A stretch of 64,000 nucleotides of DNA, from the NCBI RefSeq assembly GCF_036647415.1, contig NZ_JAVXKG010000005.1:1-64000 (forward strand), read 5' to 3'. This document shows positions 1-8,470 of this stretch, in pieces (within the stretch, counting starts at the first letter, position 1; the number at the start of each line of letters is the position of its first letter). The notes under the pieces are model-generated. The model was not told where the DNA came from. It saw only the letters and a program-made list of their open reading frames with translations, and did no database searches. Made by a program: the position numbers and the translations under genes. The DNA comes from Empedobacter sp036647415 (GTDB taxonomy: Bacteria; Bacteroidota; Bacteroidia; Flavobacteriales; Weeksellaceae).

Positions 1-152
1 ATTTGGATTTTAATGGTAGAAATTTTATACTAAAAAATAAACAAACTGCTTGCTTGGCTTTAGATGCTTGTGGAATTCCTATAGAAAAACAAAAAGTAAA
101 TTTAGGTGAATCTCAATCTGCTTGTTGTACACCAAACTCTGGATGTTGTTAA
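1..152 (+). CDS. C-terminal fragment of a Cys-rich protein of unknown family
   Basis: An open frame enters from the left edge and ends at TAA 150-152, giving about 49 residues. The tail is striking: four cysteines lie in the last eleven residues, in the pattern ACCTPNSGCC-stop. Paired terminal cysteines suggest binding of a soft metal or metalloid, or a thiol redox role. The methyltransferase reading frame starts only 18 bases downstream on the same strand, so the two probably share a transcript. I do not recognise the family because only the C-terminus is present. A link to arsenic or heavy-metal handling is possible but is speculation. Confidence 0.6.
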   Translation, partial: LDFNGRNFILKNKQTACLALDACGIPIEKQKVNLGESQSACCTPNSGCC

Positions 153-170
153 TTAAAATTTGATTCAAAT

Positions 171-790
171 ATGGAAAATTTTAATAGAAAAAATCATTGG
201 GAAAATATTTACGATACTAAACCTTTAGAAACTGTTAGCTGGTATCAACCCAATCCCGAAATATCAATAGATTTTATTCAACAATTTAACCTTTCTAAAA
301 CTGCTAAAATCATTGATATTGGTGGTGGAGATAGCTTCTTTGTAGATCATTTGTTAGATTTAGGCTTTGAAAATATTAGCGTTCTCGATATTTCTCAATC
401 TGCGATAGATAGGGCAAAAGAACGACTTGGTATAAAAGCAGAAAAAGTTAATTGGTTAGTGGTCGATATTGTAAATTTTCAACCTTTAGAGCAATACGAT
501 TTTTGGCATGATAGAGCAGCTTTTCATTTTTTGACTTCAGAAAATGAAGTCAAAAATTATATAGAAACTGCAGCTAAATCTATTTCATCAAACGGAATTT
601 TAGCAATTGGAACATTCTCTGAGCAAGGTCCTACAAAATGTAGTGGAATTGAAATAAACAGTATTCAGAAAGTTCATTATCAAATCTTTTCTTGAATGAT
701 TTTGATAAAATTGAATGTTTTAAAGTTGATCATTCAACGCCTTTTGATACTATTCAGAATTTTGTATTTTGCAGTTTTAGAAAAAAATAG
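171..790 (+). pseudogene. Class I SAM-dependent methyltransferase, frameshifted
   Basis: The first frame (ATG 171 to TGA 695) carries a clear SAM-binding Rossmann start: the glycine-rich motif I (IIDIGGGDSF), then an acidic residue in VLDIS, and later the motif FWHDRAAFHFL. The frame stops after about 174 residues, short for this family at about 200. If one base is restored in the A-run near 656-658, the second frame continues without a break to TAG 788-790 and gives a natural C-terminal strand pattern (FKVDHSTPFDTIQNFVFCSF). So this is one gene of about 206 codons with a single-base deletion, or an error in the read. Substrate unknown; similar proteins are annotated only as class I methyltransferases. 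Confidence 0.75.
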
Positions 791-972
791 ATTAAAAAAC
801 AATGTATTTTAAGTTGCAATAAACGATTAAAAGTCCTGATGTTCTAAATACTTCAGAAGAACGTTAATTCAATCTTATAATCATTGTATGAGAACTTTTA
901 GTTAAAGCTTCTGTTTTAAACTTTTAAATATAAAATTTGGTTGTGAATATTTTTTATTTTAATGTTTACCAC

Positions 973-1004
973 AAAAAAAGGACATCGTTGCGGGATGTCC
1001 TTTT
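973..1004 (-). terminator. Rho-independent terminator of aceBA
   Basis: GGACATC (980-986) and GATGTCC (994-1000) form a stem with a 7-nt loop. On the minus strand it is followed by a run of T. It lies 21 bases past the aceA stop codon. Confidence 0.85.
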
Positions 1005-1025
1005 AAATTGAAAAGTATGTAAGTA

Positions 1026-2303
1026 TTAGAATTGTGCGGTTTCCGTACTTTCAGCCATTGCTGTAGTAGACGAAACACCTTGTTGCACTGTGTTTTGTAC
1101 GTAATCAAAATATTGTGTTCCTACAAAAGATTGATGTTTTACTGCTGCAAAACCTTCATCTTGCAAAGCAAATTCTCTTTCTTGTAATTCAGAATATCCA
1201 GCCATTCCTTTTGCTTTATAAGCGCGAGACAACTCGAACATAGAAGTATTCATTGCATGGAAACCTGCTAATGTGATAAATTGGAATTTGTAACCCATTT
1301 CTGCTAAATCTTCACGGTATGTTTCCATTTGTGCTACAGTCAAATGTTTTGCCCAATTGAAAGACGGCGAACAGTTATAAGCTAACATTTGATTTGGAAA
1401 TTTTTCGCGAATAGCTTGTGCAAATTCTCTTGCCATACCCAAATCTGGATTAGAAGTTTCCATCCAAACTAAATCTGCATAAGGAGAATAGCTCAAAGCG
1501 CGATCAATTCCTTGTTCCAAACCATTTTTTACATTATAAAATCCTTCAGAAGTTCTACTTCCTGGAATAATAAAACGTTGATCTCTTTCGTCAATATCAG
1601 AAGTAATTAAATTTGCAGCTTCAGCATCAGTTCTTGCAACCAAAAGAGTTGGCGTTCCACAAACATCCGCAGCTAAACGCGCAGCAACTAATTTGTTAAT
1701 AGCTTCTTGTGTCGGAACTAAAACTTTTCCACCTAAATGTCCACATTTCTTTGCAGATGATAATTGATCTTCAAAATGAACACCAGCAGCACCAGCTTCT
1801 ATCATTTGTTTCATCAATTCATAAGCATTTAAGTTTCCTCCGAAACCAGCTTCTGCATCAGCAACAATCGGAACCATATAATCAATTTCTCCTTGACCTG
1901 TAACAGATTGTATTTCATCACGACGACGCAACGAATTATTAATACGTTTTACAACCATCGGAACAGAATTTGCTGGATAAAGTGATTGATCTGGGTACAT
2001 TTCTGCTGAAAGATTTGCATCCGCAGCTACTTGCCAACCCGAAAGATAAATTGCATTAAGACCTGCTTGCACTTCTTGTATAGCTTGATTTCCATTCAAA
2101 GCACCAAGTCCTGCCATAAAAGGTTTTGTATTTAATCCTTCCCAAAGTTTTTTAGCTCCTAAAGTCGCTAAAGTATAATCAATATCTAAAGATCCTCTTA
2201 GTTTGATGACATCTTCTGCCGTGTAAGGACGAGTAACTTCTTTCCAGCGTGGATTAGTTTCCCAATCTTGCTGAACTTTCTGAATTCTTTCTTGATTGCT
2301 CAT
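1026..2303 (-). CDS. aceA: Isocitrate lyase
   Basis: Cleaves isocitrate to glyoxylate and succinate, the first step of the glyoxylate shunt, in the cytoplasm. At 425 residues it has the usual length of bacterial isocitrate lyase. The signature KKCGHL is at residues 185-190 with the catalytic Cys187, and the metal-binding stretch VPIVADAEAGFGG lies just before it. The start ATG at 2303 gives the expected MSNQERI... N-terminus. It follows malate synthase on the same strand with a 64-base gap and ends at a strong terminator, so aceB-aceA is almost certainly one operon controlled from the aceB promoter. Nothing in the sequence looks damaged. Confidence 0.97.
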   Translation of the reverse strand: MSNQERIQKVQQDWETNPRWKEVTRPYTAEDVIKLRGSLDIDYTLATLGAKKLWEGLNTKPFMAGLGALNGNQAIQEVQAGLNAIYLSGWQVAADANLSAEMYPDQSLYPANSVPMVVKRINNSLRRRDEIQSVTGQGEIDYMVPIVADAEAGFGGNLNAYELMKQMIEAGAAGVHFEDQLSSAKKCGHLGGKVLVPTQEAINKLVAARLAADVCGTPTLLVARTDAEAANLITSDIDERDQRFIIPGSRTSEGFYNVKNGLEQGIDRALSYSPYADLVWMETSNPDLGMAREFAQAIREKFPNQMLAYNCSPSFNWAKHLTVAQMETYREDLAEMGYKFQFITLAGFHAMNTSMFELSRAYKAKGMAGYSELQEREFALQDEGFAAVKHQSFVGTQYFDYVQNTVQQGVSSTTAMAESTETAQF

Positions 2304-2367
2304 AATTGTAATTTTTATGTTTTGTTTAAGTATGGTTGACTGTGTATTACTTTGGGATATGGGCTTT

Positions 2368-3951
2368 TTAAATATATTTATAGGCTTCTAATGTTAAAAA
2401 TTCTGTAAACTTGTGAGATAAAACTAATTCATCAAAAATTGTGATTGCTCGATCAAATTTTCCTGATTTGTAGCTTTCTTCTCCAACTAATTCTTTTATT
2501 TTCTGAACCTCTTCGGCTCTTAATTTTTTATATGTTTCGGCATTAAATTCACGCCCATTTTCTAGTGTAATGTTTTGATGTAGCCATTGCCAGACTTGTG
2601 TACGAGAAATTTCCGCTGTTGCTGCATCTTCCATCAAATTATACAAAGCAGCTGCACCTTTTCCAGATAACCAACTTTCTATGTATAGAATTCCCACATT
2701 TATATTATCACGAATTCCTTTTTCAGTCACTGTTCCTTTCGGTAATTCTAATAAGGCTTCTGCAGTTGTTACAACATCTTCACGCTTATTATCAATTTGA
2801 TTAGATTGAGGCATGTATTCATCAAAAATATCCATTGCAACAGAAACCAATGCTGGGTGTGCAACCCAAGTTCCGTCATGTCCATTTTTTACTTCGCGAA
2901 GTTTATCATTTTTCACTTTATCAAATGCAGCTTTATTTGCTTCCTCATCATTTTTGATAGGAATTTGAGCTGCCATTCCGCCAATCGCATGAATATTACG
3001 TTTATGACAACGCTGAATTACAGCTTGCGAATACGCAGACATAAATGGTGAAGTCATCGTTACTTGAGAACGATCTGGAACAATAAAATTTGGGTGTTTT
3101 TTTAATTTTTTGATGTAAGAAAAGATATAATCCCAACGACCACAATTTAGTCCTGCGATATGTTCTTTTAATGCATAAATAATTTCGTCTAATTGAAATG
3201 ATGCTGTAATTGTTTCAATCAAAACTGTTGCTTTAATTGTCCCTTGTTGTATTCCTAAATAGTCTTGTGCAAACACGAAAACATCATTCCACCAACGGGC
3301 TTCTGCATGATGTTCTAATTTAGGAAGATAGAAATAAGGCCCACTTTGCTTGGAAAGTAACGTGTGTGCATTATGGAAAAAATATAAACCAAAGTCAAAT
3401 AGTGAGCCTGATATTTCTTGCTTGTTGATTACAACATGTTTTTCATTCAGATGCAGTCCTCTTGGCCTTACCAATAAAACTGCAGTATTATTATTTAATT
3501 GATACGTTTTTCCTTTAGATTCTAAAGAAATTGTACCATTTACTGCGTCTTTTAAATTTTGTTGACCTTGTAGATTGTTATCCCATGTAGGAGAATTACT
3601 ATCTTCAAAGTCAGCCATAAATGTTTTTGCTCTAGAATTAAGAGCATTTATCACCATTTTACGGTCAACAGGACCAGTTATTTCTACACGTCTATCTTGT
3701 AAGTCAGTAGGAATAGGAGCGGCTACCCAATCACTATTTCTAATATCTTTTGTTTCTGATAAAAAAGTAGGACAATTTCCTAAATCAAAAAAGATTTGTC
3801 TTTCATTTCTTTCAGCTAACAATTCAAGACGTTTGTTATTGAATTTTTTGTGCAAAGCAGTCAAAAATTCAATTGCTTCTTTTGTCAAAATGTCCGGATA
3901 ACTATCCAGTACATGATGTGATAATTTTAATTCACTTGTAATAGTATCCAT
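2368..3951 (-). CDS. aceB: Malate synthase A
   Basis: Condenses glyoxylate with acetyl-CoA to malate, the second glyoxylate-shunt step. It has 527 residues, the length of malate synthase A and not the roughly 720-residue G form. Recognisable stretches include TFMADFEDSNSPTW, LYFYLPKLEHH-like sequence and GGMAAQIPIKND, which line the TIM-barrel active site in this family. It is the first gene of a two-gene operon with aceA and is divergent from the ScfR-like regulator, with a 115-base shared control region that holds a promoter and a perfect palindrome. Together the pair lets the cell grow on acetate or fatty acids. Confidence 0.97.
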   Translation of the reverse strand: MDTITSELKLSHHVLDSYPDILTKEAIEFLTALHKKFNNKRLELLAERNERQIFFDLGNCPTFLSETKDIRNSDWVAAPIPTDLQDRRVEITGPVDRKMVINALNSRAKTFMADFEDSNSPTWDNNLQGQQNLKDAVNGTISLESKGKTYQLNNNTAVLLVRPRGLHLNEKHVVINKQEISGSLFDFGLYFFHNAHTLLSKQSGPYFYLPKLEHHAEARWWNDVFVFAQDYLGIQQGTIKATVLIETITASFQLDEIIYALKEHIAGLNCGRWDYIFSYIKKLKKHPNFIVPDRSQVTMTSPFMSAYSQAVIQRCHKRNIHAIGGMAAQIPIKNDEEANKAAFDKVKNDKLREVKNGHDGTWVAHPALVSVAMDIFDEYMPQSNQIDNKREDVVTTAEALLELPKGTVTEKGIRDNINVGILYIESWLSGKGAAALYNLMEDAATAEISRTQVWQWLHQNITLENGREFNAETYKKLRAEEVQKIKELVGEESYKSGKFDRAITIFDELVLSHKFTEFLTLEAYKYI

Positions 3952-4005
3952 TTTTTGTGTTTTTGTTGTAATTTTGGTTTTGGTTATCAGCGGAAATTAA
4001 CTTTC

Positions 4006-4019
4006 AGCGAACGTTCGCT
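4006..4019. promoter_or_regulatory. Perfect 14-bp palindrome, likely ScfR/RamB-type operator
   Basis: AGCGAACGTTCGCT is its own reverse complement. It lies in the divergent aceB/regulator region and touches the predicted -7 element of the aceB promoter, so it would cover the aceB transcription start. Its GC-rich core stands out in an AT-rich spacer. Binding by the adjacent regulator is inference. Confidence 0.65.
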
Positions 4020-4049
4020 AAATTATAAAAATTCGTTTACATTTACCAA
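4018..4049 (-). promoter_or_regulatory. Predicted aceB promoter
   Basis: Read on the minus strand, TTG (4049-4047) and TAATTTAG (4025-4018) are separated by 21 bases. This is one mismatch from the Flavobacterium consensus TTG / N17-23 / TAnnTTTG. The predicted start site, near 4011, falls at the centre of the palindrome. Confidence 0.5.
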
Positions 4050-4066
4050 ATATTTTTAAAAAAATT

Positions 4067-5557
4067 ATGCAAGAAGAATATATTAAATTAATTTTTGGAT
4101 TAAAACTAAAACAAGTGAGAGCCTATAAAGAATTGTCATTGTTTAAGTTATCTAAGTTAACAGGGCTTTCGAAATCTTATTTAAATGAGATAGAAAAAGG
4201 TAAAAAATATCCAAAAACTGATAAGATTATTTTGCTTGCAGAAGCGTTAGAGATACCTTATGACGAAATAGTTTCACTAAAATTGGATAAAAATTTGGCG
4301 CCAATTGCAGAAATTTTACAATCTAACTTATTACAAGAAATTCCTTTGGAGCTTTTTGGAATAGAAGAAAGAGATTTGATTGAGATTATTTCTAATGCTC
4401 CAATGAAGGTAAATGCTTTTATTTCGACATTAATAGAAATCGGTAATAATTATAACTTAACAAAAGAAAGTTTTTATTTGGCTTCGTTACGCTCTTTTCA
4501 AGAAGCAAATGATAATTATTTTCCAGAGATAGAACAATCTGCAAAGGTTTTTCTAAAGGAATATTTAGTTAATTCGGATGATTATGTGACGAATGAAGCG
4601 CTGGAAGAATTATTGAAGGAGGAATATGATTATACGATTATTTACAAGGATTTTAAAGATTTAGGAGCGCCAGAATTAGCTAAATTACGTTCGATATATA
4701 TCAAGGAGAAACATTTGTTGTACATTAATTCGACAACAGATAATGATCAAAAACGATTTATTTTAGCAAAAGAATTAGGTTATAATTATTTGAATTTAAC
4801 CGAAAGACTTTATACATTTTCTTGGGCAAGTTTTGAGACTTTTGATCAATTGTTAAATAATTTTTATGCTTCGTATTTTGCGGGTGCATTGCTTTTACCA
4901 GAAGATAAATTACTGAAAGATATGCAGAATTTATTTGCACTTGAATCGCATGATTTATCAAAATTTCAGGAAATATTAGGAAAATATACCGAATCTCCAG
5001 AAACAGTTTATCAACGAATGACGAATTTGTTGCCAAAACATTTTAATATTCGCGATTTATTTTTTCTGCGTTTGTCTACAAAAGTTGGTTCAAATTCATT
5101 TAAATTAACAAAAGAGTTACATCTTAATCAACAACAATCGCCGCAAGCAAACGAAACGGAGGAGCATTATTGTCGTCGTTGGGTTTCATTAAATGTTTTG
5201 AAAGAATTAGAAAATCAGAAAGATGATCATCATGAAATTTCGGCTCAGATTTCTATTTATCCATTCAATAACAATCAAAAATATTATGTGATTTCTTCGG
5301 CGACAAAAGATCCATTTAATCCTAATTATTTACGAAGTGTAACGATTGGTGTTTTATATAAATCGGCACAGCGAAAAATAAAATTTATGAATGATCCTCA
5401 AATTCCTATTCGTGAGGTAGCTGTTACATGCGAAAATTGTGGAATGGAAAATTGTACAGATCGTGCAGCAGAACCAACTCGTTTCGAAAAAAATATACGT
5501 TCTAAACGTATAAATGTAATTATTAATGATTTTATAAAAGAAGAAAATAAAGTTTAA
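4067..5557 (+). CDS. Short-chain fatty acyl regulator family (ScfR/RamB-like) transcription factor
   Basis: A 496-residue DNA-binding regulator. Residues about 8-65 form an XRE-type helix-turn-helix (LSKLTGLSKSYLNEIEKGKK). The middle has an IrrE/ImmA-like peptidase fold whose zinc motif is degenerate (RFILAKELGYNYL in place of HExxH), as is usual in ScfR proteins. The C-terminal DUF2083-like domain has cysteines at 455, 458 and 463 (CENCGMENC) followed by AAEPTRFEKN. RamB, the actinobacterial relative, controls acetate and glyoxylate-shunt genes. Here the gene is divergent from aceBA with a palindrome between them, which fits the same job. The effector (acyl-CoA or a related metabolite) is inferred from the family. 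Confidence 0.9.
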   Translation: MQEEYIKLIFGLKLKQVRAYKELSLFKLSKLTGLSKSYLNEIEKGKKYPKTDKIILLAEALEIPYDEIVSLKLDKNLAPIAEILQSNLLQEIPLELFGIEERDLIEIISNAPMKVNAFISTLIEIGNNYNLTKESFYLASLRSFQEANDNYFPEIEQSAKVFLKEYLVNSDDYVTNEALEELLKEEYDYTIIYKDFKDLGAPELAKLRSIYIKEKHLLYINSTTDNDQKRFILAKELGYNYLNLTERLYTFSWASFETFDQLLNNFYASYFAGALLLPEDKLLKDMQNLFALESHDLSKFQEILGKYTESPETVYQRMTNLLPKHFNIRDLFFLRLSTKVGSNSFKLTKELHLNQQQSPQANETEEHYCRRWVSLNVLKELENQKDDHHEISAQISIYPFNNNQKYYVISSATKDPFNPNYLRSVTIGVLYKSAQRKIKFMNDPQIPIREVAVTCENCGMENCTDRAAEPTRFEKNIRSKRINVIINDFIKEENKV

Positions 5558-5561
5558 ACGT

Positions 5562-5593
5562 AAAAAAGCCTCTAAATATTTAGAGGCTTTTTT
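5562..5593. terminator. Bidirectional terminator
   Basis: AAAAAAGCCTCTAAA (5562-5576) and its exact reverse complement (5579-5593) form a 15-bp stem with A and T runs on both sides. It sits between two convergent genes and can serve both strands. Confidence 0.9.
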
Positions 5594-5613
5594 ATTGAAT
5601 ATTTTATAATCAA

Positions 5614-6501
5614 TTAACTTACAGTGGTGGGATAATTCGAAATACCTTCAATCACAATTTTTGGATTATTTTTAAGTAAAACAATCAATTGTCTTAGTTT
5701 TTCTGTATTCAAATCGCTGTTAAACATATCGTCGTGCATCAAGATAACCAAATGATTTTTCTCAAATGTTTTATTTTGATCCAATCGATGTACAATTCCA
5801 TCATATATTTTTTCAGGAGCTGTTAAACTTTGTGCATTTCTATCCCATTCAAAATCCCAACCATAAATATAATATTGGTTTTTAGCAAGTAAATCTGCTG
5901 CTGGAATCGCATTTTTTACAGGATCATTTTTCTTTCTATTTCCTAATCTCCATGTGTTACGAGCAGGCAAACGTACCCAACGCGAATGTATATCTAGTAC
6001 AACTTCATTTTTCTTAATATCTTCCAAAACACCTTCTGGCATACCGTAAAAATGTTTGTATTTATTGCGTGCATGCGAATAGGTATGATTTGCAATTTCT
6101 ACATTAGGATTTTGCTTATAATCTTCTACATTTTGCTTTAATTCTTTTGTAAAAGCATTAAAACCAACCAAGAAAACTGTTCCTTTTACATTTTCTTCCG
6201 TCAATATTTTATTGATGTTTTTACTTCCTTTATATGGTCCATCATCAAAAGTTAAATACACATATTGCTTTGTAGAATCAATAGGATTTTTATGATCATC
6301 TTTTGCTATTGTATCTGATAAATGCTTTAAAGAGTCTGTTTTTATCGTATATAAACTGTCAGAATCTTGTTGCAAAATTTCTTTTGGCTTAGAAATTTCG
6401 ATAGAAGAATTTGTTGAAATTTGATCATTTTTACATGAAAAAGTAATCAATAGCGAACTTAGTAATAAAGCATTTTTTAAATGCTTGTTCAGGATAAACA
6501 T
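5614..6501 (-). CDS. Polysaccharide deacetylase family lipoprotein
   Basis: A 295-residue NodB-type carbohydrate deacetylase. The N-terminus is a lipoprotein signal (hydrophobic helix, then LITFSC with lipid Cys23), so it is probably anchored in a membrane facing the periplasm. After a Ser/Lys-rich linker, the NodB domain begins with TFDDGP (84-89), holding the metal and base aspartates, and HTYSH (139-143), the histidine metal motif. Such enzymes remove acetyl groups from N-acetylglucosamine polymers, such as peptidoglycan or chitin oligomers. The exact substrate is not visible. It is convergent with the ScfR-like regulator and shares its terminator. Confidence 0.88.
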   Translation of the reverse strand: MFILNKHLKNALLLSSLLITFSCKNDQISTNSSIEISKPKEILQQDSDSLYTIKTDSLKHLSDTIAKDDHKNPIDSTKQYVYLTFDDGPYKGSKNINKILTEENVKGTVFLVGFNAFTKELKQNVEDYKQNPNVEIANHTYSHARNKYKHFYGMPEGVLEDIKKNEVVLDIHSRWVRLPARNTWRLGNRKKNDPVKNAIPAADLLAKNQYYIYGWDFEWDRNAQSLTAPEKIYDGIVHRLDQNKTFEKNHLVILMHDDMFNSDLNTEKLRQLIVLLKNNPKIVIEGISNYPTTVS

Positions 6502-6579
6502 GATTGATTTAGGTTTTGAGCGAAATTAGTAAATATTAAATTATCTCTGTGTTAAATAATAATGTTATTTGTCAGTTAA

Positions 6580-7395
6580 TTAAGTGTTTACGGTTTCTAA
6601 TTGTTGTAAATAATTTTTAATAGTTTGTAAAACACCATCATCATCATTAGAAGGAGCTAAAAAATTAGCTGCATTTTTAACAATTGGATGTGCATTTTGC
6701 ATGGCGAAACTATATTTAGCCAAATTTAACATTTCCAAATCATTCATAAAATCCCCAAAAACCATGATTTCTTCGGAAGAAATATTTAATTTTTTCATTA
6801 AAGTTTCTAATGCAACACCTTTGTTCGACTTTTTGTTCATAATATCCAACCAAACTTCGCCAGAAACAACTACTTTCAACCCATATTTTTCGAACGCTAA
6901 TACATTTTTGTAGACATGTTCTTCTGTTCCTTTTGGATGATTTATAGCAATTTTAATAAATTGTTCATTTTCGATTTTTGTTAAATCATCAACCCATTCA
7001 TTTTTGGCGTAATAGTTTTTATAATACTCGATAAAAGTATTGTCTTTAGATTCTACATAAGCTGCATTTTTACCAGCCAAAACAATATTTGCACCGTCTA
7101 TTTTGCGAACTTCTTCGATGATTTCTTTTACTACAGAAAAATCTAATTCATCTACAAAAACCTCATTTCCTTTGTAGGTAACAAACGTTCCGTTTTCTGC
7201 AATAATGGCTAATTCGTCTTTTATATCTTCAAAATAATTTACAATACTGTAAAACTGACGACCACTTGCGGGAACAAAAATGATGTTATTTTCTTTTAAT
7301 TGTTGATAGATTTTATGAAATTCTGGATTTAAAGTATGGTCTGAACGCAATAAGGTTCCGTCCATATCTGTCACGATTAATTTTATATTTTGCAT
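6580..7395 (-). CDS. Cof-type HAD-IIB phosphatase
   Basis: A 271-residue haloacid-dehalogenase hydrolase. Motif I is VTDMDGTLL with nucleophile Asp10 and acid Asp12. Motif IV is VFGDFMNDLEML with the metal aspartates, preceded by the family lysine in NKGVAL. The alpha/beta cap between them is of type C2B. These enzymes dephosphorylate sugar phosphates or flavin/pyridoxal precursors, and the substrate cannot be told from sequence. It stands alone between the deacetylase and terC, with a terminator upstream separating it from terC. Confidence 0.9.
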   Translation of the reverse strand: MQNIKLIVTDMDGTLLRSDHTLNPEFHKIYQQLKENNIIFVPASGRQFYSIVNYFEDIKDELAIIAENGTFVTYKGNEVFVDELDFSVVKEIIEEVRKIDGANIVLAGKNAAYVESKDNTFIEYYKNYYAKNEWVDDLTKIENEQFIKIAINHPKGTEEHVYKNVLAFEKYGLKVVVSGEVWLDIMNKKSNKGVALETLMKKLNISSEEIMVFGDFMNDLEMLNLAKYSFAMQNAHPIVKNAANFLAPSNDDDGVLQTIKNYLQQLETVNT

Positions 7396-7410
7396 GGAAT
7401 TTATTCTAAT

Positions 7411-7435
7411 AAAAAAGGCCTCAATTTGAGGCCTT
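7411..7435 (-). terminator. Terminator of the TerC-family gene
   Basis: AAGGCCTCAA (7415-7424) and TTGAGGCCTT (7426-7435) pair closely. On the minus strand a run of six T follows. It lies 9 bases after the terC stop codon. Confidence 0.85.
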
Positions 7436-7443
7436 AAAGTTAC

Positions 7444-8250
7444 TTATAAATTTTTGTTTTGTTCTTCCTCGTTTCCGACAATATTTCGGACAATTCCAGG
7501 ATTTGCATTTTTCTTCTTCATTTTTAAGTTCAAGAATTCTACTAAAACAGAGAATCCCATCGCAAAATAAATGTATCCTTTTGAGATATGTTGATCAAAT
7601 CCTTCAGCTAATAATGAAACTCCAATTAATAGTAAGAATGATAAAGCTAACATTTTTACAGTAGGATGATCGTTTACAAATTTAGAAACTGCACTTGCAG
7701 AAAGCATCATTACAACAACTGCGATAATAACAGCAACTATCATTACTTCTATATGTTCTGCCATACCAACTGCTGTAATTACAGAGTCTAAAGAAAAAAC
7801 AATATCTAAAATTAAGATTTGTACAATTGTTCCTGCAAAAGAATGTATTTTCACTTTTCCGCCTTCTTCTACAACACCTTCTATTTTGTGGTGAATTTCT
7901 ACTGTAGATTTATAAATTAAGAATAAACCACCAACTAATAAGATTAAATCTCGACCAGAAATGGCTAATTTATCGTGCCAATCGCCAGAAGTTATACCAA
8001 TCCAATCACCAATATTGAACATCGGATTTGTTAAACTCATAACCCAGCTTAGTGAGAATAATAAAAGTACGCGGGTAAACATGGCTAAAAATAAACCAAG
8101 TTGTTGAGCTTTCTTTTGTTGATGAGCAGGTAATTTACCTGATAAAATAGAGATAAAAACGATGTTGTCAATTCCTAAAACAATTTCTAACATGGTTAAT
8201 GTAAATAATGCGATTAACGCATCGGGCTGTAAAAAAATACTAAAGTCCAT
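7444..8250 (-). CDS. TerC family integral membrane protein
   Basis: A 268-residue inner-membrane protein with about seven hydrophobic helices. The family signature is clear: TMLEIVLGIDNIVFISI near the N-terminus and LDIVFSLDSVITAVGMAEH in the middle, each placing acidic residues inside membrane helices. TerC/Alx proteins are linked to tellurite tolerance and to export or insertion of manganese and other metal ions; which applies here is unknown. The C-terminus is short and basic (KMKKKNAN...). It is a single-gene unit with its own terminator. Confidence 0.9.
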   Translation of the reverse strand: MDFSIFLQPDALIALFTLTMLEIVLGIDNIVFISILSGKLPAHQQKKAQQLGLFLAMFTRVLLLFSLSWVMSLTNPMFNIGDWIGITSGDWHDKLAISGRDLILLVGGLFLIYKSTVEIHHKIEGVVEEGGKVKIHSFAGTIVQILILDIVFSLDSVITAVGMAEHIEVMIVAVIIAVVVMMLSASAVSKFVNDHPTVKMLALSFLLLIGVSLLAEGFDQHISKGYIYFAMGFSVLVEFLNLKMKKKNANPGIVRNIVGNEEEQNKNL

Positions 8251-8470
8251 ACATAAATTTTGAAGCCCGAAAATACAATGAATTCAAATTTTAATATTGT
8301 GTAAATAATTATTTAATGTTAATTTAATATTGCGAGATAATTCTACTGAAATTTAATTGATTAGGTATGTAAATAAAACAGTGAGTTGAGGTTAGGATAG
8401 AAATGTTAATGGTTCTAATTATGTGATAAATAAAGTTTTCTTGTGTTTTTAGCTTCGAAAAATGATAAAT

